DNA of 64,000 nt, taken from positions 434,001-498,000 of the forward strand of contig JAJNNX010000027.1 of the NCBI GenBank assembly GCA_023159155.1, given 5' to 3'. The notes below the pieces were generated by a model that saw only the letters and a program-made list of their open reading frames with translations, did no database searches and was not told the DNA's origin. Positions within the stretch are counted from its first letter, which is position 1. The number at the start of each line of letters is the position of its first letter. This stretch comes from Ustulina deusta (taxonomy: Eukaryota > Ascomycota > Sordariomycetes > Xylariales > Xylariaceae). The translations under genes were made by a program, and so were the position numbers. Shown here piece after piece: positions 1-11,587 of this stretch.

Positions 1-3000
1 ACCTAGTATACCTAGAGGCACTGCGGTAAGCACCGAGACCGCTTCGGGCATCACAATTTGCTATGTATCTTCTACCTAGTGTACTGAGACTGTGACCCTC
101 TGGTCCAGCCCCCAACTGCAGACTCTGGCGGGTTAATCTAATTGATCTTAACTATCCAATTCAGGTAAGCCTCGAAAACACGACATACCTCTAGTTTACT
201 AGATATTTTCATTCTCCGTCAATTCTCCGAACTAGTATAATTTGCACAGATTGATTACAATACTTAGTGTAAACTACTGCGTACCTATCCGACCATACAC
301 TTCGTACCTAGCACCACCATAGGTAGTGTAAGTAGATATGATCCATAGTCGGACTTCTTTCCGTGCTTCGGGTGAAGATGTCGCCTCCCAGTTCAATGCC
401 GAGCCTCCAGGACGTTTTGTACGGTGCCTAGTTTTTCTTGCTGAACATACCTAACAGGATGAACTAGTCGAGTGACAGTGGTGGGGTGCATAGCAGAGGT
501 ATACTACATAGTACTGACACTTGATAGTGCTACGTGGTGTTGTATCTGCACAGGTCGGGCATATGTGTGACATGACATGGTACAGCATGCTTGGTATAGG
601 TAGGTCGGTGCTTTGAACTCCTGTACCTCAATCTACTCACTTATCTTCAATATAACTTACCTTCAATATAATTTGACTCGCAGGTATTTATTAGCAAGAA
701 GCAAACACATAAAAGAAACATTGTTCGTATCACAGACTCCTCAGGTCGATCTTGATTTTGATTTATTTGGGTCTTAAACGGGTGGTGACCAGCTCGGCAT
801 TGAGCATTACCACCTACACCACCTCGTTGATAGAGCTAGCTCTACTATGAAGCTAATCGAGTATCGGCACTTGACCAGATTCCTCGCTCGGCGTCAGCCA
901 CCAACTATCTCCTCCTCCTGTAGGCTTCTCCGTTTCGCACAGCGTGCTTGCAGGATTCGGTATGGTAATTTGTGTCGACTCGTACAAGTTCATACTGCGT
1001 GCCGATGCCGACTTCTGACACTAGAATTCCACGTGGCTGAATATTTTTTCCATACAACAACTAAATCCCAGGACTTTGCCGACAACACTCTCTACCCGGT
1101 TTTGGTAGGGTGAGGGTTACATTTCTCTCCAATTCTGCAATCGAGTCTGGAGTCTCGGTGAAGAGACGTTTGCAAAAATTATGTTTCGACCCCAAACACC
1201 ATACAAGTTCAGCTCAAGACTGACAGCAGGTACACTACCTACTCCACGGTCAAAAAGCAATGCGATCACAGATGGTCAGCAGTTAAACTCTGCAAATCGG
1301 ATGGCAGGGCATAGAGGATCCACGCCTAGTGCCCACCACACCACATGCCACGTTCCAGCAACCACCATGTACTACCATCTACCGTGTCCGCATGATCCTT
1401 GCGAAGGCTCTCTCCCACCTTCTAGTGTACATAGTATACTAGGTAGTATACAAGGTGTATTATAGTGCTCCGGTGGCGTAGGGAGCGTATCATCTGCACC
1501 CATACTGTACAGTATACGGTACCTCCATATAATGGAGGTGTATGGCGGATCGAGTGACTGGTCGGTGACCCGCCGCACTGCGCCGCACCAAGGCAGCGGG
1601 CCAACGGCAGACTTCTCGGTGGTTCTCGTCATCTCATTTCGGGAGTGAGATCCAAACCCTGGCTCTGCCCTTCCCCATGTTTCCTGGCCGAATTATCATT
1701 CGCCCACGGCCGCACTCAGATCTGACATTGCGCAGGACACCCGGTGCCCTACCCTACCAAGGACTCCTTGTTTCTTGTGAAGTCCCTTCTTTTCCAGCCC
1801 TTCTAATCAGTACAAGAGGACCTACTGTGTCACGAATTCCCTATAAGTGTCTTCGACAAGATTCATCGGTCACTCAGTCAGATTCTGCCATGGGCAGTCA
1901 TACGATTCGGATTACGGCAGGCTCTCCCCGACCTAGGAGCTCTCCAGGCTCCCCAACGCTTTCTACTGAATAGGTCCACACGATTCACTAGTAGGCACAT
2001 CATTAGATACTACTTGTCGTAGGCATACCTAGACACTCATCGGTTCGCCAGCCAAAAAACTGAGTACCTATATGATTTACTAGCGTAGATACCATTCCAT
2101 GCCAGGAAACGCCAGGGTATAGAGCACGGGCCACTACACATCCTTAATTACTCGCAGCGCCGAAAAAGGCTCAGCTAAAATTCTCATCAGCGCTCACCGA
2201 GCAGCTTACTGTGAAGGGCAGTTGAAACGACCCTTGACGCGACTTCGACTCCCTCTCTGGCCATCAGGATTCGTGACGGAAGTGGACCGGTACGCTACAG
2301 TAATGTTTGTCATTAGTGTTCTGCCAAACGTACTTACTTGCTGGCATGTCAAGTAATTCCGGGTCTCTGTCTGACATTCCGGATTCAGGAATGTAGGCAC
2401 AAGTCGTTTCTGCGCATCCTGTGAGACCAGGTCCTCGGCTACCTCGATGGATCTTGATCGGCGTCTCGCACATACCGCAGCAAATACACTACAATGTTGG
2501 TGTAGTAGTTATAAGTGAGAAACGGCATCGCTAGCACTATCTAGTAGCTCTGCCTAACATGTTTCATCATATACGACACGTGTAAGAAGCACATGAGCGG
2601 TTATTCCTGAAGCTATACCTAGCAGCGATTGCAAGATCGCTTTAATAATTCCGAGGAATAAGCTATCGACAAACTATCTGCCATCGTCTGAATAGTCTTG
2701 CTGATACCTTTGTCCCCATTAGAGATATTCTGCTCAACATTTTACCATTCTACCATTCTAGCGTCAAACTAGATGAAATGGGTCGGTCTGGGGAAGTAGG
2801 GAGAGGGTACCTAGGTACACGAGGTAACAAATCAATTTTCAACGCGTTGGCGGAGTGGTGTACCTCCGCTACAGTTACCTGGCAGATAGACGAGATTGCT
2901 AGGTTAGCACCGCCGTTATATAAGACCGTGTGCGACCTCGGTCGTTTCGTGTAACTCAAATGGTAACGCGAAACCAGGTCGTCCTAGTGATTGTCACCTT

Positions 3001-5700
3001 CTAGGGTACCGACCTAGCGTTACGCGATCCGCCTCCATTCAAGGGGAATTACAAAAGCAATCAGTCCCTACTGGTTTACACGGCACTAATATGCGCCCAA
3101 AAAAAAGGTGATACAAGACTTGTGGACTTAACGTCGAGTCTCGCTTTTGCTTCTTGCGAGTCAGTCTCACTAGTGACTCTACACTATACGCATAGTACAC
3201 CTAGGCATTGTTCCCTGGCAAAAACTAGTTCAAGACGGTTCTCGGCCATCTCGAACTCCCTCGTGGGGATTAATTCGTGGGCGGTCGATTTACTAAGGTG
3301 TTAGTGTAGAGGCACTATGATAGTGTACGTGTATGTAATAGGTTAGGTAGAACATTTTCCAGGAGTGAACTTGAATCATGTTCCTGCCAAGTCTGCCATT
3401 CCCCGGAATATTTGAAATTTCAGAGAGTGTGTACTACCGTACACATAAGTGTCCTGGAAACGGAGTGATCGACAACCCACGGTAGCTACCTGGACGTATG
3501 TAGATAGAAGAGCTACCCGAGAATACTACCAATATCGTACCTACATACTACGTAGCGTGACGGCGGTCAACTATCGAGTAGGTATCGTTCTACCCAATTC
3601 TATTTCTGTGTTATGATACACCATATCTATTGCGGTAGGTACTCTTTATTCGTCTGAAACAGAGCCTTAGCGAGCCATCTCCTTGTGAACTTCAGAATAC
3701 TACATCGTAGTCTAAAAGAGGTTACGTACAGCCACGGCCACGTTTCTCAAAGCGCGCCATCATGCTAAGGGTATGTCCCGCTGTAGCGCTCCCCCGGAAA
3801 CGCCGTGCAACCAACCCAAACCACAGGTAGAACTACTACCTATATGTAGTGTAGGTACACTACTGTACACTACTTACACTATACCCACTAGGTACTATAA
3901 GACCTATCCACTATGTAACTATTATACCAATCCCTGCCTATATGGCCGGACAAGCACTACTAGTGTAGTGATCCCTTGAACAGAGCGCCACTAGGTACTC
4001 GTACAGTGCCGCATAGGTATTCCCCATCCTGAACATGCTCCCTCTACATATGGTATATACTACCTCCTACCAACCTAGCACATAAGTACTCAGAGGTAAG
4101 TGTGTGAGGTCAATGGCCTGTTGCCTAGCCTTCCGGCTCCCGGGTCGGCTGCACTGGAGATCACTTTAAGAGACACGGTACCTAAGGGACGGACAGTATG
4201 GCAAGCTTTCAATGACCTGCTCCAAATCGGCAGGCGACCCCGTTTCTTCCCACCAACGTTGAGTCCTCGTGACACGGTGAGGACCACCGCCACGCTCGTT
4301 ACAGCCTGTTCGCTGTCCGCTGTCCAGGCAGAGACATGTCTATGAGGAATGGATCCGCGACATGAGTCCAGGCGCACCTCTCTCCGTCAAGCACTGCTTT
4401 TTTTCCCAGCCAGTCGCACACCATCTCACATGGACATAAGACATGCAGGAGGGTCAGAACACTATGTGTGCGACTTGCTGTATGCGAATGTCGCATGAAT
4501 ACGTCTGCATAGAAGTCCGACAATGTCCGCGCTCCCCTTGCAGAAGACGGGCGGCATAATCGGGCAGGCTGTCAACATGCAAAGCTGCATCGTCGATCGG
4601 TAGGGTCTGTGTCGCTCGTGCAAGCCCGACAATGGATGTCCTCTCGACACCACACTCGCCCTTGGGCAACACAAGTGCTCGACGATGCGTTCTTGTTCTT
4701 CGAGACGCTTTCGGCGCTTCTCTGTGCGCGTCCGACAGCCACTTTTGGACATGTGGCACATCATCTCGTCTCTCCCTCCCTCTAAGGGGCAGAGACTGGC
4801 GAGGCACTCCCGGATTCCAGGGTAGCAGCTTGATTGCCTCCCACTATCCCAGCCCGTCCCATGGCACACAGCAGATTTCACGTCACAGCCCGCTGCGTCC
4901 CAGGGTGGCGCGATCGTAAGATCTTTTGATTGCCAGATATGGGGAAGGGGGCTCTCGAGAAAGGTTATGCGCAGGTCGTGCTCCTCATTCCACGTTTTCG
5001 CCCGACAGCGTAGCGCCACCCTGTGGTGGCCCGAGACTTCCCACAGCCCTGAGACCCGTCTGTTTCGGACATCGAATTCCGTGCAGGTCTTAGGGACACC
5101 AGGGTAACAGTTCGTCCTGTTTGTCGTCCAACCCTCTGCTGGGTCCCGTCGGCGTGCTCGCTTGACTGCAGGATCTGGATCTTCAACAGGAAAATATTCG
5201 CGATCGAATATATTGCTACCGGATGGCTACCGATTATACGCTACGTTGCCTAACGTCACACCCCGAAAAATAATCTCCCGTTCATAAATCCGGGTTGCTT
5301 TGGGATCTACATTATCGCCGAGGTGATTCCTTTCCGCTAATACGGGGGGGGACACTAGTATCTCGCTTATTTAGGTCACACATTGACATCTGTCCTTCTT
5401 CTGGGCCATCCAAGCATATTGAGGGCAACTTTGGTAAGACTCGGCGTGGAGTAGAGAGAGGAGGAAAGTGAGCGGCATATCAAAGCTCACCATGTTGGTA
5501 TCGACGAGCTGAGCCACTGTTTTCAGCTCTTTAATATCACTCCCCGAATGCTGTTGGTGCTAGCCGAGCTTTGATCGTCACGCGCCAAGTTAAAAACGCT
5601 TTTGCAGGCTTTGTCAGCCCAAGTCCAGTGACGGCACAGGACAGTATAACAGAACCAGGAGCAATACAGACTCTGAATCGGACCACAATTTGGGCTGTGT
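1..5700. other. gene-poor left flank
   Basis: No frame here reads like a known protein family or shows domain-like composition, and no tRNA or rRNA was seen. The first 4.1 kb is dotted with short related words: CTAGTGTA or its complement, and TACCTA/TAGGTA. From about 4.1 to 5.2 kb the DNA looks richer in G+C and carries long overlapping open frames on both strands, including a minus-strand frame at 4462-5019, none of which I recognise. The stretch may be old decayed sequence, but I could not identify a parent element. Confidence 0.5.
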
Positions 5701-6140
5701 TCGTATATTGAAGCATTCAAAGAAAATGGTAATGGGTTTAGTGATAAATTCAAGAAAACTTGTTGTTAAATAAAGCCGTTGCCGAGTTACGCAGCTTGGC
5801 CTCTCTGCCGCAGATATGCCATCATTATATTGTATATTAGGTACCATGCAGGCCTTGTGAAGTCTAGATTATGGGCAAACACACGCAGAACACGGGCTGG
5901 ACTGCGGCCTTTGCGGGGTTTAGTCAGCCGGCTGCGGACTTGCAGTGTGGACCAATGCCCTCATTTACAGATACGGCGTTCCGGAGCTCGTCATCTTGCT
6001 CGGGAAGCAAACAAGTGTTGTTATATTCGCACGAGCGCGGAGTTTCTTTCTGACCCATACCATGTCTGCTTTGGCCTGTTGAGATTTCAGATTCCGTCAA
6101 GTTTCTAACCTGCCCAAGTCACATCACGGCCAACATCGTT

Positions 6141-6978
6141 ATGCGGAGGGAGCTCATGACAGAGGAACTGCAATGCTTGTGTGAAGAGCAAGCGGCGCTG
6201 CGACAAGGGCTAACCAGCTTGTGGTAGATATGTTAATCAAAGATAACCATACATTTATGGAGGACCGGGACAGACGGGGATGACCTCCGGCGACTCGGCG
6301 GATGCCCCCTTCAGTCTCGACTTTCTAACCGATCTGACTCCCAACCTCAATACCTTCATACCCACTCCCAATTTCTCCCAACCGTGCTAGCACTAGCAAC
6401 TGACATGCAGTTGAGACCCGACACAACGTCCCAGCCAAACCACGATTTGAACTCTCCGTTGACATCTGTTCCTAGAAACAGCAGCTTCCTGACAGATCCA
6501 TGGCCGTCTCAATTTCCAGAAATTGCGAGCACTCTGCACAAAGAAGCATTAACTCAGAAAGACTACACGAAGCCGGCTACCATATATGGATGTCCATACA
6601 TATTCCTAGGGTTTAACTACTATTCTAATGTTGTTGCTGCAGGATGACTCTGCCCCCTACCAGCTGGCCGACCCATCAACAAAAGCTGCCCTGACCACGA
6701 GTCTTGCGAGGCGTTCCACCTCACGTTCACTCACAATAACGGCACTCCTTACATACACCAATACCTCTACAAGGGCAAGATGCCTCGCTGGGTGCTCCAG
6801 GTTTTACACCATGTGCTTGCTGTATACGAACCGGACGGCCACAAACCGCGCCATAGTCCTTAGGATGCTGCATCACAAGCGCTGGATATTCACAGAGAGC
6901 CCCAGAAGTACTTGCATAATGTGCTCCTGCGTTCATGAATTTTCGGGAATGTTTGAAAACACGAATAAAAGCCGATAG
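6141..6978 (+). pseudogene. relic of a zinc-cluster-type transcription factor
   Basis: Several short frames in a row resemble pieces of one fungal regulator. At 6141 a leucine/glutamate-rich helix reads MRRELMTEELQCLCEEQ. From 6280 a segment contains APFSLDFLTDLTPNL. From 6384, in a different frame, comes a Ser/Pro-rich linker with WPSQFPEIAS. From about 6681 the frame reads PYIHQYLYKGKMPRWVLQ. The sequence then continues in yet another frame as MCLLYTNRTATNRAIVLRML. The last two blocks resemble, from memory, the start of the middle homology region of some C6 regulators (a His/Tyr-rich segment, MPR, then a small-residue helix with 'LYTNRT'). At least two frameshifts separate the blocks, and a stop or decayed intron lies near 6645. 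No Cys6 cluster is visible upstream. It could also be a heavily spliced live gene, but no clean splice set joins the parts. Confidence 0.5.
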
Positions 6979-8064
6979 GGGACTTCGTTCCTACGTCTGT
7001 TGAATCCCAAAGCTAATCCAGGACAAAGCTGATACCGGCGATTTGAAATTTACTCATTGCTGGACGCTCTCTAGGGTATGCACGACATCGTCTCTTATCT
7101 GGCTCCTGACACTCCCTTGCATGACCATTTTGGTCTAGTACATAGCTGGAAAAAAAATATTATTCCCAGTAAGCTCAGTTTCGCCTCCGTATCCAGATAC
7201 ACAGGGATAACAACGTACAACAGCCACCTTTTGAAATGCCAACGACTCATTTAATTCCTTCCGGACTTGGAAAGAGAAACCCTTCTATATTATGTCCCGT
7301 GAGTAAATCTCGGTATCTCCTTTTCCTTGTTTTGGCCAACTTTCACAGTATATATATAGTACATAACTTGAAGTCCCTGCATATTTTAGTTGCCCGCCCT
7401 TCGGTCGTAGGACAAACGTCTCTCAGCCATAAGGTCCCGTGTGTACCGTGCTGGATGTTGTTCAAGTTAAGCTATAAAGAGCTTGCAGGTCGCGGCATTA
7501 CAAACTCAACATGCTCTATTAAGACTTGACTAGAAAGAAGGTTGCAACTAGGTAAGAATGTTTCATCGCTAAGAACAGGCACGAGTCAGAAGGGTATTTA
7601 TTAGGTATATGATCCCAAGACTATACTGCAAGGATTCGGCTCTATTGTTCAAGACGGACAACAGGGGCACGCGGCGCCTCTAATGATTCAAAAATAGAGG
7701 AGCTACATGAAACCCTCGACGTGTTCGATGCAGGTCCTCTTCCTAGTGAATACGTGAGACTTTACTGCAATCTCATACTGTCACCAAAGGTTCCTCTAGT
7801 TTACCAGGGTTTGGGCTCAACGCCTTTCAGCGGGGAGCGGATCGATAGCCCACTTCTTGTGCAGCAACATTGAAAAGCCACGCACAATCAATCAACTGAC
7901 TGATCACCAAAGGTAAAACGAGTCAGTTTATGTTAAGATGGAACCTAAGGAGCTGTTCGTTATCTAGATAGTCGCTCAATGCGATAAGACTTTGATTAAT
8001 GCACCAAAAGTAGTGCACGATAATCAGATACTACCTATACAGTAAAAATATTTCGCAAAAGGAT
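6979..8064. other. spacer, no gene seen
   Basis: AT-rich spacer between the regulator relic and the tRNA. A plus-strand frame at 7236-7529 has no recognisable features. Nothing else can be supported. Confidence 0.5.
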
Positions 8065-8157
8065 TGCCTCCACGCGGAATCGAACCGCGGATCTTGTCAT
8101 AACATCGCAAGTTAAGCACTGTACGAGTGACACGCATTACCCCTGTGCCATAGAGGC
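8065..8157 (-). tRNA. tRNA-Thr(CGT) with a 21-nt intron
   Basis: The reverse strand folds as a full cloverleaf. The acceptor stem pairs GCCTCTA with TGGAGGC, followed by discriminator A. The D arm contains AGGGGTAA. The anticodon stem is TGTCA/TGACA and the anticodon loop starts CT-CGT-A. The T arm is CGCGG TTCGATT CCGCG. The anticodon CGT reads the threonine codon ACG. A 21-nt intron (8101-8121) sits one base 3' of the anticodon, the standard place for a nuclear tRNA intron; removing it leaves a 72-nt tRNA. T-runs just downstream on the minus strand would serve as RNA polymerase III terminators. CCA is not encoded, as expected, and would be added by the CCA1 enzyme also present in this window. 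Confidence 0.93.
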
Positions 8158-9823
8158 AGTGGTTGGAAAAAAGTCAGACATTAGGGCTCTATATTGTTGA
8201 TGTTACTTTTACCCACTGGAGAATGCCTGATTCTTAGCGCTGTCTTAGTCTATTGTTCGTCAACACCAAGCTCTGTTTTCATGTTTAATAAATCAATCTT
8301 GCCTCTTTGTAGTGCTTGTTTGTCATTTATAACTTCTCATTAGTTACTCTGTTTCCTTTCCTAACCTTGATAGATACACATTCGGGCTTTCATACTGGAC
8401 AGGGGACCTGACTTTCCTTTTAACGGAACTTCCCAGCTATTGCCTTCCTAGGACACCACTTGCAACACACATGAATAGGCATGGTATGGAACGGGTGAAG
8501 TCGCTCCCTCTAAAGAAATCTCAAACTTACAAATGTCTACACGTAGTTTGAAGTCGATTCACCGAAGTCATAGCTGTGCGTGTTAATGGTCATAGGCAGA
8601 TATTAACAAGTCGATCGAGAGAATATTGTGTGAAGGGGTCACTCTTTAGCAAACCCACGGTGAAACAGACCTGCGACGTTACAGGTGGTTACGTAGGAGC
8701 AAATGGCTTACCTGTAGAGAAGAGGAAAGAGGAACAAATTAACGAGACAGCTGAGATGAGTAGTCACTTCAGCAGAATGGAGAATAAATAATTCAACCGG
8801 TACTCCATTATTAACTTTCTATAAGACCGCCTAACTAATAATACAATTAAATCCAGAAAGCAAAATTAAAAAAATTTTGGTCTCTTCATCTATTTCATCT
8901 TCCGGTTTCTAAGTATGCGCCCTGGTCGGTGTTGTGCTTTGTTGAAAAACACACAACCGGATTCAGTAAGTTACACGCAACGCTATCTCTTGGTCTCCCC
9001 CCTCGAACTGGCCAGTCTCAATGAGGAAGATTCAGAGGGCGATGGCATGCTTCTAATATTCGTATGTATGTAGGGCTAATATGTAAGCGAATCGCCGAGC
9101 TGACTGCTGTCGTGAGCTAGGTTCGCGAGGCCTAGCTGCACTTCAGTAGTGGCCGGCGTAGTTCGTTCAAAATCGTCTTAGAGGGTAGGGGTCATGACTC
9201 CCGTCCCTGTATAAAGTGGCCCAAATGAGGATATGGTGCATTTGTATATAGATTTGATACACGGCACGAGAAGTCTCTTCATTTAGTGAGACTTGTTGCG
9301 AAGAGGGGACTGTTGGCTGTTTGAAATGGGAGTCTAGAATGTACGCTGGGTTGGCTGAGCTCATCGCAACCCTCGGCAATTCGTAGAACGAGCACATTCT
9401 GGACTTCTATGAGTGTAGAATCGTCCCGAAGATGGTGGGGTAAAACTCACATGTTCTCGTTGCTTTAATTAGTGGCACTCTCAATGCGAGTGCACAATAG
9501 GACCCTTGATCGTCTGAACCGGCAGACTGGCGTGAGGTCATGATATTAATCTTCTTACCTCCTATGGTAGGGGGACAAGATGTAGCTTAACCGTTGGAAG
9601 CCAACATACTAATTGTGAATTAAGCGATGCGCCTTCGGCTACATTGTCTCCTATAGTTCTGGGCGAGAGGTCAGAGTAGGGGAAGTTGCAGAACGGTTGA
9701 CTTACTCGTTGTTGGTAGTGGATGAGGTGTAGGTATTGCGAGCGTTAGATAAGAAATGCGTAGGATTATCGGCGCAATAAGAAACGACTATCAAGTCTTT
9801 TGAGGGTATGGCGTCGCCTTCGC
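8158..9823. other. spacer, no gene seen
   Basis: AT-rich spacer upstream of the tRNA on its own strand and downstream of the 395-aa gene. Frames at 8576-8791 (+) and 9167-9397 (-) show no family features. Nothing supported. Confidence 0.5.
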
Positions 9824-11011
9824 CTAGCGTATGTAGTCTTCGTCTCCAGCATACCGTAAGCTAGACAACTCGTTTTCTAATCTTCTTACACGACATTCAA
9901 GGCTTTTTCTAATGCGCTTGTGGTGTCCTGCCGCAAACTTAGCTCTCTTTACATCGGCTAATGCCTTTTCCAGAGCGTGATGCAAGGCTCCGAACTCATC
10001 GGTATTAAGTTCGATACCTTGGTCGGCGCTCAATGTAACCGCGAGCGGCCAGAGATTCGTTAGCCTTCTGTTGTCTTCGATGATGTCTCTCAGTGCTTCT
10101 TTCAGTGCTTGGGTATCTTCAATGTCAATACCTTCGGCCTCAGAAAGGAGCGACGCAAGAGGTAACAGTCGTCTCAACTGCCCATTAAGCTTCCGATTTT
10201 CTCGTTCCGATTTTTCGTGTAAATCTTTGTACGCCCGGTTGACACAAAGATGTCCTGTGTCTACTTTTTGGGTATCTCCTTCTGCTGGCGGATTAAGCTG
10301 TATGGCCGGAATTGCGCTATCGGCGGGTTCCTCAACTATCTTTTCTCCATTCGTTTCCCAGCTCTCAGGGCTGGGGAACAGTTCAAGTGTGGCATCCCGG
10401 GCCTTCGATGAGAATATTGGGCTTCGTGGGCGCTCAGTTACGAGGGTCTCCGAGTGCTCGGGTCCCTTGAGGATGATATGGTCGGCATCGCCCCTCCCGT
10501 ATATGACGAATTTTCTGTTCCAGGCTTTGGTTTCCTTGTCGCTCTGAGTTGAGTCCCAAGTCAAGCCCTCAAGGCAAGGATGTGAATGAAGTGCCTCATT
10601 TTCTGAACCAAGATTACGAGGGTCAATCCGGGGTGATTTGGGAATTGTAAATCCCCTCGACTCTTGTGGGAAAGAATCAAGATTAGCAGAGGGGCGAGGT
10701 AGATAGGGATGCGGTGTTCCTGGTAACGGCGATGGTTGCTCAATGCTAGCCCGATCAGCAAAATATTTGTCCCCGTCATTTCCAGTCCTCTTCCCCACTG
10801 GCGGCTCGATGCTTGAGGGATATTCATATATACACTTCATCTCCTTTCCATCAATTTCATTGATATGGCTAGGAAATTCTCCAGCCTGGCCCCAGGTACT
10901 AACGACCGGCGTTACCAGCACCTGGGGTGACAACTGGTAATGAGGAATTTTGCTTGTCGATATATTCTGATGGATATGGTATGGGGGCTCCAGTTTCTCG
11001 TCACGGGTCAT
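9824..11011 (-). CDS. unrecognised 395-aa coiled-coil protein with a tandem repeat
   Basis: Single-exon frame of 395 aa starting at the first ATG (MTRDEKLEPPYH). I do not recognise a family. Residues 1-250 are rich in Pro, Ser and charged residues and look disordered. From about residue 258 the protein becomes helical and strongly charged (ENRKLNGQLRR, LECRVRRLENELSSL), typical of coiled coil. Two adjacent blocks, residues about 283-317 and 320-356, are similar: each begins PLA-x2-LS, continues with a GI-acidic turn, then ALKEAL or ALHHAL, and ends in a basic helix. This suggests an internal duplication. There is no signal peptide or membrane segment. It lies 577 bp downstream of the HEI10-type gene on the same strand, which may be chance. 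The long frame and sustained composition support a real gene; its function is unknown. Confidence 0.72.
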   Translation of the reverse strand: MTRDEKLEPPYHIHQNISTSKIPHYQLSPQVLVTPVVSTWGQAGEFPSHINEIDGKEMKCIYEYPSSIEPPVGKRTGNDGDKYFADRASIEQPSPLPGTPHPYLPRPSANLDSFPQESRGFTIPKSPRIDPRNLGSENEALHSHPCLEGLTWDSTQSDKETKAWNRKFVIYGRGDADHIILKGPEHSETLVTERPRSPIFSSKARDATLELFPSPESWETNGEKIVEEPADSAIPAIQLNPPAEGDTQKVDTGHLCVNRAYKDLHEKSERENRKLNGQLRRLLPLASLLSEAEGIDIEDTQALKEALRDIIEDNRRLTNLWPLAVTLSADQGIELNTDEFGALHHALEKALADVKRAKFAAGHHKRIRKSLECRVRRLENELSSLRYAGDEDYIR

Positions 11012-11587
11012 CTTGTAGCGAGGAGAGAGACGTAGAAGCGTAATTAATTATCGATGTAAGTGTCGGATAGTTTGAGCGATGTGGTTCGAGACTTGCTTGA
11101 TGAGTTTGTATGGGAATCAATCGGAGGAAGCAGTGCTGCATACTCCTTAATATATACCCGAATTGAATAAAAAAATTTCAAAGCTATTGTTCTCTCAAAC
11201 AAAGCTCCAAGGTCCTTGTATTCCTACAGTAGATGAAACGAAGTGCTCTTGCCAATCTCTTTGTGACTGATACTATAAGCACTTGGATACAAAGGCATTG
11301 AAAGCTTTAGGTTACCAAAGGCTATAGCTAGCTGTTTTCTAGATTGGAATTACTTCACCTTCATTGGTTATAGCGACGACCTCCGAAGGTTATCGTGGAT
11401 CCCTGAAAGATCCTCAAGCAAAGAAACCTCCTTGTTACCGATGAACCCATCCACCTCTCATGCCAGTCTCAAGATCATCTGATTGTGCTGCTGTGGAATT
11501 ATTTGGGAGCGACGAAGGTAACATGGTGTGTCGTTGCGCAGCTATGCAGCCATCAGTACAATACAACACGGGGCTATCTAGGATAGA
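11012..11587. other. spacer between the 395-aa gene and HEI10
   Basis: Promoter side of the 395-aa gene and 3' flank of the HEI10-type gene. A small plus-strand frame at 11460-11717 overlaps the HEI10 last exon in antisense and looks like a shadow. No distinct regulatory site recognised. Confidence 0.45.

Noticed and set aside
1521..1539. ACCTCCAT/ATGGAGGT inverted repeat.
   Set aside because: 8-bp arms with a 3-nt loop; too weak on its own to call a structure.
5193..5210. Small inverted repeat ATATTCG-CGAT-CGAATAT.
   Set aside because: A 7-bp arm in AT-rich DNA is expected by chance.
10071..10547. 158-codon plus-strand frame overlapping the 395-aa gene.
   Set aside because: Ser-rich antisense shadow of the coiled-coil coding region.
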